57,060 nt of DNA from Anaerolineae bacterium (lineage in GTDB: Bacteria; Chloroflexota; Anaerolineae; Promineifilales; Promineifilaceae): positions 1 through 57,060 of the forward strand of contig JAHDWL010000020.1 in assembly GCA_023384355.1 (NCBI GenBank), written 5' to 3'. This document shows positions 8,651-14,967 of this stretch, in pieces (within the stretch, counting starts at the first letter, position 1; every line of letters starts with the position of its first letter). The notes under the pieces are model-generated. The model had not been told where the DNA came from and searched no databases. It saw only the letters and a list, made by a program, of their open reading frames with translations. A program made the translations under genes and the position numbers.

Positions 8651-9082
8651 TTAATCCCCGCGATATCTTTCCTTGACGCGGGGCCACGAATTGTAGACGA
8701 AAAACACAGCCGCCAGCCATTGGAACAATGCCGAGAGAACTAATCCCCAACCCCATACGTCTTGTGGGTTGATGGCGTTCAATGGTTCCGAAAGTACCCG
8801 CAATAATAATCCGACGTTTAGCAGAATATACACGGCCCAACCCAGCTTTTCGTTGCCCCGCGGCCGCGCTCGGGTCACGATGGGAAACATCCAGAATATG
8901 ACGCCAAAAATCATCTGGGTGACCCAGCCGACCATGATCAGATGGAAGAACACGGGAGACAGGTAAGCGATCCAGGTGGGTAATTGCATAACCGCGCCGA
9001 GCGCAAGAACCATTCCCAGCGCCATGGCGACTGCCAGGTAGATAAACGCGGATTTAATGTGCCAGCGAGTTAATGGGGGCAT
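8651..9082 (-). CDS. Mini heme-copper oxidase subunit I-like four-helix membrane protein, copy A
   Basis: A 143-residue protein, clearly a tandem paralogue of the next gene: both start MPxLxxWxIK, share four helices, and match at GWVxQ and FW in helix 2. His47 lies in HLIMVGWVTQMIFGV, a close match to the heme-ligand helix of cbb3/NorB-type subunit I and NnrS. Position 45 is Phe here but His in copy B. The C-terminal tail is basic (RVKERYRGD). A membrane electron-transfer or heme-carrying role beside NosZ is plausible but unproven. I found no Shine-Dalgarno site at ATG 9082. The 255 bp upstream (9083-9337) hold no gene I can support. Confidence 0.6.
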   Translation of the reverse strand: MPPLTRWHIKSAFIYLAVAMALGMVLALGAVMQLPTWIAYLSPVFFHLIMVGWVTQMIFGVIFWMFPIVTRARPRGNEKLGWAVYILLNVGLLLRVLSEPLNAINPQDVWGWGLVLSALFQWLAAVFFVYNSWPRVKERYRGD

Positions 9083-9337
9083 AACAGAAAAAGTATTCCC
9101 GGTTTGGGATCAGATAGATATTACGGGACCGGTGCGATACTCGATCCGTTGGGCGAAAAATTTCAGCGAAATTCTCTCGAATCTGTCAGGTTATAGTAGT
9201 GGACAAATGGAAAAAAGCCAACGATTGATCGGGGCTTAATCCGTTTGAATTTTCAGCAGGAATGCGGGAATTACCTGATTTGCAGGCGCAAGCGGATCCG
9301 TCGTTGAATTCGATTCGATTGCGAACGACCCCGGCGA

Positions 9338-9661
9338 TCAGGACCGGAGCATGAGCAGCAGCATGACGACTGGCGTCTCAGCAACAATCGTGTGTGGTAG
9401 ATTGGGAGACATACGCGCCCACGCGCCGGCTTCGACGATTGATTCGTCCTGGCCCAACCTGAGGCGGGCGCGTCCGCTGACGAAGTGCAAGATCGCCGGA
9501 AAGGCTGATGTATGTTCGCTGAGTTCCTCACCAGCCGCGAAGCTAAAGAGAACCATACTTAGCCGCTCGTCCTTATAAAAAGTGCGGCTGAGGATCGACC
9601 CATCCGGCACATTGGGTGCCAGTTCCAGCAGGTTATGATACAGATTGTATGAATCACTCAT
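9338..9661 (-). CDS. Small cupin-domain protein
   Basis: A 107-residue single cupin barrel. Typical features are the FAAGEELSEHTS stretch (first metal-motif region, with one His and one Glu), HFVSGRARLRLG, the AGAWARMSPNLPH turn, and a final His (NLPHTIVAE) corresponding to the second motif. Its fold and metal-type residues suggest a small-molecule or metal sensor or an oxygenase-like protein; no activity can be assigned. Its ATG overlaps the end of the DUF1858 gene by 8 nt (ATGAGTGA), so translation is probably coupled. Membership in the nos-linked transcript suggests a role in redox or NO/N2O response. Confidence 0.75.
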   Translation of the reverse strand: MSDSYNLYHNLLELAPNVPDGSILSRTFYKDERLSMVLFSFAAGEELSEHTSAFPAILHFVSGRARLRLGQDESIVEAGAWARMSPNLPHTIVAETPVVMLLLMLRS

Positions 9662-9905
9662 TTAATGGTTCTTGCAGTGTGGTTGATTCTTGAATTACTT
9701 CGAGAAGCTGGTCAATAAAATTCTCTGGTTGAAGATTATATACCAGCGCTGAATCCAGGATTGTATAGAAAGATGCAACTGCGCATCCCACGCAGGCCAT
9801 GGCGTTTTTATGGAAGACGTCAGCTGTCTTCGGCCAATAAGCCAAGACATCGGTGATGATCATAGACTCCAACTCTTTGGCGGTGGGTTGCTGACGTGTT
9901 GTCAT
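9654..9905 (-). CDS. DUF1858 domain protein (hybrid-cluster/ScdA N-terminal type)
   Basis: An 83-residue protein made only of a DUF1858 domain: a MIITDVLAYWPKTADVF helix and then the signature ACVGCAVASFYT, with a Cys-x2-Cys pair. In other bacteria the domain precedes ScdA/Ric-type iron-sulfur repair proteins and other redox enzymes, or stands alone beside nitrogen-oxide genes. The cysteines could bind a metal or react with NO; that is inference. ATG 9905 follows AAGGTGA at good spacing; the longer frame from 10007 lacks such a site. It overlaps the cupin gene by 8 nt and follows the cytochrome gene by 110 nt. Confidence 0.75.
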   Translation of the reverse strand: MTTRQQPTAKELESMIITDVLAYWPKTADVFHKNAMACVGCAVASFYTILDSALVYNLQPENFIDQLLEVIQESTTLQEPLNE

Positions 9906-10015
9906 CAGAATCACCTTGCGATCGAGAGATTCTACCCGCGCGACAGGTTGAGGCAGACCGGCATTTACCCCATGCCGGACAGGTGAAATGCCGGCTGCCT
10001 TAACCAATTTATGAA

Positions 10016-10435
10016 TTACTCGTGAAGCGACCGAACATAGGCGATGATGTCGATCAATTGCTCGTCGGTCAGGGCGGGGTTTCCACCCTTGGGGGGCATA
10101 TCGACACCGGTCGTGTTGGCCGGATCGCTAATCGGACGGCCGGTCTTGATGAACTCCAGCAATTCCTGGTCGTTCACGGTCAGTAAAAATTCACTCGTTG
10201 TGAATGGTTTACCCAGACCCTCGACGCCTACACCACCCGGTCCATGACAGGCGATGCACACCGTGTCGAACTGTGCCTTTCCGGCGACAGGATCTCCTGC
10301 TGGCGCGGTCGTTGCAACCGGCGCTTCGGTGGCTGCCGGAGCTGTTCCACCGCCACCCCCGCCGCCGCAGGCGACGAGGGCCAGGCTGATGATCAGCAAG
10401 GCCATAAGGATCAATACCATACTCTTTCGTGACAT
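10016..10435 (-). CDS. Lipoprotein cytochrome c (monoheme), likely NosZ electron donor
   Basis: A 139-residue precursor. The signal sequence ends in the lipobox LVAC (Cys23), so the protein should be lipid-anchored outside the cell membrane. A Gly run and an Ala/Thr/Pro linker follow, and then a class I cytochrome c domain with the heme site CIACH (residues 60-64) and a candidate axial Met113 in MPPKGG. Members of this group, such as NosC in some clade II clusters, shuttle electrons to terminal reductases. Its position directly after nosL supports a donor role to NosZ. It precedes the DUF1858 and cupin genes on the same strand. Confidence 0.85.
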   Translation of the reverse strand: MSRKSMVLILMALLIISLALVACGGGGGGGTAPAATEAPVATTAPAGDPVAGKAQFDTVCIACHGPGGVGVEGLGKPFTTSEFLLTVNDQELLEFIKTGRPISDPANTTGVDMPPKGGNPALTDEQLIDIIAYVRSLHE

Positions 10436-10479
10436 CTCTTAACTCTCCTCAAATTGAAACTTGTAGTTTTTTACCCTTT

Positions 10480-10506
10480 CGGGCACGATTGAAATCGTCT
10501 TGCCCG
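10480..10506 (-). other. Intercistronic hairpin between nosL and the cytochrome gene
   Basis: A 6-bp CGGGCA/TGCCCG stem extended by a 4-bp CGAT/ATCG stem after a 3-nt bulge, with a 4-nt loop. No T-tract follows on the minus strand, so it is more likely an RNA-stability or processing element than a full terminator. Confidence 0.5.
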
Positions 10507-10560
10507 GAAGAATCCACCAATAATCGTTATGGCATGGGTTCCCGGATTATATCCCTTTTT

Positions 10561-11040
10561 TCAATGTCCCATGCCAAGCATGAGCTCGCCCGACGCCAAC
10601 TTCTCCACAAGCTCGCTGAAGGTCATCACCATCGCGTTTTCCTGGTTGAAAGCGAGGGCTTGTGCGTCTTCCTCGTTGGCAACAGCGATGATGCCTGTCC
10701 CCATGGGTGTCATCAGACCGGCATTCATGACGATCCAGGCATCCTCTGCTCGCAGCCATTCGGCCGTGTTCACATCGTGGACCCAGGTCGAGGCGCGTTC
10801 CTCGGGATTGCTCTGCATGTAGGCCAGCATTTCCCCCATATCATCGAAACGGCGCGCTTCTCCGTTGGTTGTCCAGTACGCTGAGGCATAATTCTCTTCG
10901 CTGATGATCATGTTGCAATTGCTGCAGACATCCTGACCGTAGAGAATCTCCGGTGGCTTGTCATATGACTCAGCGCCGCCGCAAGCGCCAAGCGCAGCAA
11001 CCAGCATTGCCAATAAAAACAGAAAGGCTCTCTTGTTCAT
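10561..11040 (-). CDS. nosL: NosL, copper chaperone lipoprotein
   Basis: A 159-residue precursor with lipobox ALGAC (Cys20). The Cu(I)-binding motif is CSNCNM (C39, C42, M44), a variant of the usual CxxCGM. The FDDMGEM, WVHDVNTAEWL and MGTGIIA blocks are characteristic of NosL. It delivers copper for CuZ assembly in NosZ outside the membrane. ATG 11040 overlaps the nosY stop by 4 nt (ATGA), showing translational coupling. The C-terminus is Met- and His-rich (MLGMGH), perhaps an extra copper ligand. Confidence 0.92.
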   Translation of the reverse strand: MNKRAFLFLLAMLVAALGACGGAESYDKPPEILYGQDVCSNCNMIISEENYASAYWTTNGEARRFDDMGEMLAYMQSNPEERASTWVHDVNTAEWLRAEDAWIVMNAGLMTPMGTGIIAVANEEDAQALAFNQENAMVMTFSELVEKLASGELMLGMGH

Positions 11041-11867
11041 AAAACTCCCCTCTTCTTGAACACCTGGGTGGCGATCAGGAACGGCACAACAACCCAGGCG
11101 AAAAGTAAACCAACCAGCAGAGGCCAAAGGGTACCGCCGTAAGTCCGGTACGCGAAGATCCCTGCCGGCCCCAATACCTCAAGGTTGTCACGAAGATCCA
11201 GCACAGCGGCGATCTTGAACACCTGTAGAGGATTGATGAGCGCAAAAGCCAACAGTTGTTCGACGTCCAACTGCATGACGAGCGCAGTGCCCATCAGCCC
11301 AAGATCGCCAAAATAGACCAGAATCAACCACAGGAACAAAGCCAACCCAACGGCCGTGGCTGCCTTCTTTACGGCGGCCGAGATAAGGAAACCCATACTT
11401 AAGGTGGCTATGGCCAGAATCACTGATAATACGAGCAGGGTCAAATAGATGCGAAAGTCCCCGCCGTTGCCTAAAAAGACGATCAAAACTCCAGTGAGAC
11501 CGAACCCAATCACAAGCGCAGCAGTGAGTGCTAGCGCCAGGCCGATGAATTTTCCCAGGAGTAACTCACCGCTGCTCACCGGTTGGGCGAGCAGGTAGAT
11601 CAACGTGCCCTTTTCACGCTCCCCGGCCAGGCTCATCGCGCCGAGAGTCAGGCCCATGAGGGGGACAATCAGCAGGATGAGATTAATCAATCCCGCGGTT
11701 GTGCGGCCGAATCCGGCCACACCGAAACTTCCGGCGCCAGAAACTGAAAACCATGCCAGCGCCAATGACAACCCGGTGAAGGCGGCTGCATACAGAAGAA
11801 ACCAGCGATTGCGGAACGCGTCGCGCAGCTCTTTCTGGATAAGGGTTAAAACGTTTTCGAAATCCAT
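11037..11867 (-). CDS. nosY: NosY, ABC permease for NosZ maturation
   Basis: A 276-residue membrane protein with about six helices. Its N-terminus, ENVLTLIQKELRDAFRNRWF, is the usual opening of NosY/ABC-2 permeases, and AGEREKGTLIYLLAQPVSS is the coupling segment. With NosF it forms the NosFY transporter that, with NosD, supports sulfur supply and assembly of the CuZ cluster. The gene follows nosF by 5 nt and overlaps nosL by 4 nt. Confidence 0.93.
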   Translation of the reverse strand: MDFENVLTLIQKELRDAFRNRWFLLYAAAFTGLSLALAWFSVSGAGSFGVAGFGRTTAGLINLILLIVPLMGLTLGAMSLAGEREKGTLIYLLAQPVSSGELLLGKFIGLALALTAALVIGFGLTGVLIVFLGNGGDFRIYLTLLVLSVILAIATLSMGFLISAAVKKAATAVGLALFLWLILVYFGDLGLMGTALVMQLDVEQLLAFALINPLQVFKIAAVLDLRDNLEVLGPAGIFAYRTYGGTLWPLLVGLLFAWVVVPFLIATQVFKKRGVL

Positions 11868-11872
11868 TATCC

Positions 11873-12766
11873 TTACTCCACCGAGAAATCTTCTACTTCA
11901 ATGCCCGCTTGCTGGAGGGCACGTAGAACCTTGGCCTTTGATCCAGGGGCCACATTGACACGAACGCCGCGGCCGTTTCGACTCACCGGCATTCCCAGTC
12001 CGGACAGCGTTTCCATCGCCGGCTCTATCACGGGATCAGGCATATAAAGGTGCAATGTTGTTTCCCATCCCAGACGGCGCTCCAATTGATCCGGCGGTGC
12101 ATCGACTACCAGACGACCACCTTCCAGCAGCAACACCCGATCGGCCAATGCCGTAATTTCTTCCAGGTGGTGGGAAGAAAAAATCATGGTTTTGCCATTG
12201 GCCTTGAGTGTGCGCAGAAGAACCAAAAACTCCTCACGCGCGCGAATGTCGAGACTGGCAGTCGGCTCATCCAGAATCAGAATCGGCGGGTCTGAGAGAA
12301 GTGCAATTGCCAGCGCCAGCCTTTGCTTCAGACCGCCGGATAGCTCACCTACACGCTTGGAGACATGATGATTGAGGCGAACCTGGTTCAGGATAGGTTC
12401 AAAGTCAAAGCCGTCGGGAACTTTTTTCAGGCGCGCGTAGAATATCAGCGTCTCGGCCACGGTCATGTCGTCGTGGAAACTCAGTTCCTGGGGAACAAAC
12501 CCAATCTGTCGCCGCACTTCCTTGCTTTTTTGCCGTGTATCAAGCCCGTTGATGGTGATCTCACCCTCAAAAGGGAAAAGGTTCAGCAAGCAGCGAACAA
12601 CCGTTGTCTTACCGGCTCCGTTGGCCCCCCAAAGGGCTACCGCCTCTCCTGTCTTGACGGTGAAGGACAGATCGTCGACGGCCGTGAATCGGCCGAATTG
12701 TTTGGTCAGGCTTTTTACTTCGATCGCCTGATCTGTCGGATCGCTGATCATAGTCATCTCGTTCAT
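11873..12766 (-). CDS. nosF: NosF, ABC ATPase for NosZ maturation
   Basis: A 297-residue nucleotide-binding subunit. Walker A is GANGAGKTT (residues 47-55), the signature is LSGGLKQR, and Walker B is ILILDEPTASLD; an SSHHLEEI switch histidine follows. It energises the NosY permease during CuZ maturation. The C-terminal 80 residues form the small accessory domain seen in drug- and nos-type ATPases. It lies between nosD (3-nt gap) and nosY (5-nt gap). Confidence 0.93.
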   Translation of the reverse strand: MNEMTMISDPTDQAIEVKSLTKQFGRFTAVDDLSFTVKTGEAVALWGANGAGKTTVVRCLLNLFPFEGEITINGLDTRQKSKEVRRQIGFVPQELSFHDDMTVAETLIFYARLKKVPDGFDFEPILNQVRLNHHVSKRVGELSGGLKQRLALAIALLSDPPILILDEPTASLDIRAREEFLVLLRTLKANGKTMIFSSHHLEEITALADRVLLLEGGRLVVDAPPDQLERRLGWETTLHLYMPDPVIEPAMETLSGLGMPVSRNGRGVRVNVAPGSKAKVLRALQQAGIEVEDFSVE

Positions 12767-12769
12767 GGG

Positions 12770-14221
12770 TTAATCCCCAAGTCTCGGTGATATTGGCGAG
12801 GGATCGGGCATACGATAGCGCGGCTTGCCGATATTTGCGGCGATGAATAATAGAATTAATGCGACCGGCAGCAAGATGACGGGCCAGAGATTGCCCTCCT
12901 TAGTTCCGCGCGGTAAGGGTGCGTTCTCCGGCATTGGTGGCTGCGTTAATGGGAAATCATCGACCAGAATAGGTTCCGGGCGCACGAGCGGAAAGGCGCG
13001 TGCGGCAAAGTCCAGCGCGTTGATCACGGGGCTATAGAGGAACAGTCGTAGCTCCGGTCGACGGCCGATCAGACTATCGAGAAGCCGTTCGGCACGATAA
13101 GCTATTTCGCCCAACCCGTCATCATCAGCGTCATAGCCGGCATAGTCGGACCAATAGTTCCCACGGCCGCCGACTGACCATTCATTGGCTTCCAGCCGGC
13201 CGCCGCCGGCGATCACGATTTGCTGTTCGTTCTCGATGAAGCTGTTGTTTCGAATCTGGTTTCGACGGACAGATGGCAACATCTCCATGGCAATATCATT
13301 GTAGGCAAACAGGTTGTCTTCAATGACGCCGGTGCTTGTCAGTTCCCGCGGCGAGCCATCAACAAATGCCCCGACGCGATTGTCCAGGAAGCGGTTGCCG
13401 GTGATTATCGAGTCATCCATGTCCTTGAGACCAATACCATAACCACTAGGACCGCGGTTGAAAGCAATAAGGTTATCGCGCAGAGCCATACGGCGGCCGT
13501 ACATGAGATACGCTCCGACCGAATTATTGGTGAGCCGGTTACCTTCTATGATCGCATCATCACAGTACATGAAATGCAGCCCGTAGCGGCCGTTTGTGAA
13601 TTCATTGCCGCGCAATGTGAGTCGTTCGGAATACCACAGCACTGCGTCACGGCCGTCGATGGTGACATTGTTCTCGACAAGCACGTCATCGCTGTCCCAG
13701 ATGCGGATTAGATCGCCACGGCGGGCGATATCGAGATCCTGGCCATCGATAATATTGCCGCGCAGGACAGTTCCGGGGCCGGAATGTACGTATATGCCGA
13801 AAAGAACATCCTCAACCCGATTGTCCTCAATCAGCGCGTTGGGAGCGCCGATGTTGAACCCAGCATCCTCACTGACCAGCTTGTTCCCCGAGTTGCGCAA
13901 GGTGAACCCGCGAACGATGGTATCCGGGGCTGTGATTGTGATAATCGTACCCTCGTTTTGGGCGTCAATCACCGGTTGATCGATACCGATAAGCGTGAGA
14001 GGCTTGTCGATGACGATGTTGCCGTTAAAAACGCCACCGGTCACCTCTATCGTATCGCCTGGCGCGGCCGCGGCAATCGCCTCGGCCAGCTGTTCGGCAC
14101 TGATCTGAATCGTTTCACCAGCCTGTGCTGAAGAGGCGAAAGAGAGGATGAACAGTAAGCCAAGGCCAACAATAACCTTGTTCACGGTAACACCATAGAG
14201 GCGAGATACGTTAATCAACAT
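12770..14221 (-). CDS. nosD: NosD, periplasmic-type right-handed beta-helix maturation protein
   Basis: A 483-residue protein. An N-terminal signal peptide ends near SSAQAGE (about residue 35). Repeated NNxxxNxxGI-type parallel beta-helix turns follow (about residues 60-400; for example RGFTLRNSG, LIEDNRVEDV and NRGPSGYGIGLK). A C-terminal membrane helix (WPVILLPVALILLFIAA) anchors it to the outer face. It works with NosFY in assembling the CuZ site of NosZ. ATG 14221 lacks a good ribosome binding site, and a GTG 12 codons later would still give a full signal peptide. Confidence 0.92.
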   Translation of the reverse strand: MLINVSRLYGVTVNKVIVGLGLLFILSFASSAQAGETIQISAEQLAEAIAAAAPGDTIEVTGGVFNGNIVIDKPLTLIGIDQPVIDAQNEGTIITITAPDTIVRGFTLRNSGNKLVSEDAGFNIGAPNALIEDNRVEDVLFGIYVHSGPGTVLRGNIIDGQDLDIARRGDLIRIWDSDDVLVENNVTIDGRDAVLWYSERLTLRGNEFTNGRYGLHFMYCDDAIIEGNRLTNNSVGAYLMYGRRMALRDNLIAFNRGPSGYGIGLKDMDDSIITGNRFLDNRVGAFVDGSPRELTSTGVIEDNLFAYNDIAMEMLPSVRRNQIRNNSFIENEQQIVIAGGGRLEANEWSVGGRGNYWSDYAGYDADDDGLGEIAYRAERLLDSLIGRRPELRLFLYSPVINALDFAARAFPLVRPEPILVDDFPLTQPPMPENAPLPRGTKEGNLWPVILLPVALILLFIAANIGKPRYRMPDPSPISPRLGD

Positions 14222-14232
14222 GATCTGAGGAA

Positions 14233-14880
14233 TCAGGATTTATCGACAAGGGGCTTATACGCCTTGCGCTGATAATACAGACCGGCCAGAATCAGGGCAA
14301 CAGCCAGGAATGCCATCCACAGACCGATCTGGAACGAGGCTATCGTTTCAAACTGCCCGACCATGCCTGTGCCGAGGATAGGCGGAACGAACGGTTCGAT
14401 AGAGCTGCTGAGCGGCGCGGTGGGATCAAGATTTAGACCAAAGTGTCGCATCCAGAAATACATGTCGGCAATAAAGATGAATGGCCATAATATTGCCGGA
14501 AGAGCGAGCAGTAATGCCCATGGCGAATGTACAAAAATTGCGGCCAACACCAGTAGCACCAGAGCGCCGACAGCTACCATGCTGACCGCTCGTTCCAGTT
14601 GTGCTGCCTCCCCCAGAGGTCGCATGCCGATATAGTGGTTTAGCCCATCGATTTCGCTCACGTCACCGGTGAGGCGATTGACATAGACTTCAACCGAAAG
14701 TCCACCAGGATATTGCGGGGCTTTCAACGTCATCTTCCAGTATGGAAGAAACATTGAGGCCAGCAGCAACACAGCAGCGATGCCTAACAAGACGTTGGGT
14801 AAATGAAATTGTCTGCGCTCATGCTCATCCAGGGTCTGCGGGGTTCGCGGCCCGATGATCTTCTTAAAAAAATTACTCAT
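14233..14880 (-). CDS. nosB: NosB-like membrane protein of clade II nos clusters
   Basis: A 215-residue protein with an early helix (about residues 34-51), two or three packed helices mid-protein and a last one near the C-terminus (IGLWMAFLAVALILAGLYY). The position between nosZ and nosD is that of nosB, a membrane protein gene found only in clade II (atypical) nos clusters. The symbol rests mainly on that synteny and topology. An extracytoplasmic loop between helices 1 and 2 carries VNRLTGDVSEIDGLNHYIGM, with a conserved-looking His. The role of NosB is unknown. ATG 14880 follows AGAGGAA. Confidence 0.7.
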   Translation of the reverse strand: MSNFFKKIIGPRTPQTLDEHERRQFHLPNVLLGIAAVLLLASMFLPYWKMTLKAPQYPGGLSVEVYVNRLTGDVSEIDGLNHYIGMRPLGEAAQLERAVSMVAVGALVLLVLAAIFVHSPWALLLALPAILWPFIFIADMYFWMRHFGLNLDPTAPLSSSIEPFVPPILGTGMVGQFETIASFQIGLWMAFLAVALILAGLYYQRKAYKPLVDKS

Positions 14881-14918
14881 GTTATTCCTCTTGTTCGCGG
14901 GGATTCGCGATTGAGAAT

Positions 14919-14952
14919 GAGACCGGGATGAATTGTTGCTCATCCCGGTCTC
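14919..14952 (-). other. Hairpin between nosZ and nosB
   Basis: A 13-bp perfect stem, GAGACCGGGATGA with TCATCCCGGTCTC, and an 8-nt loop, starting 16 nt after the nosZ stop. No T-tract follows in the minus direction. It would protect the nosZ 3' end and lower read-through or message stability for nosBDFYL. Confidence 0.75.
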
Positions 14953-14967
14953 CGGAAGGAGGAAGTC

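Noticed and set aside
8240-9082. A split or frameshifted full-length cytochrome oxidase or NO reductase subunit I
   Set aside because: The two genes are paralogous to each other and start alike, so they are a duplication, not two halves of one 12-helix protein.
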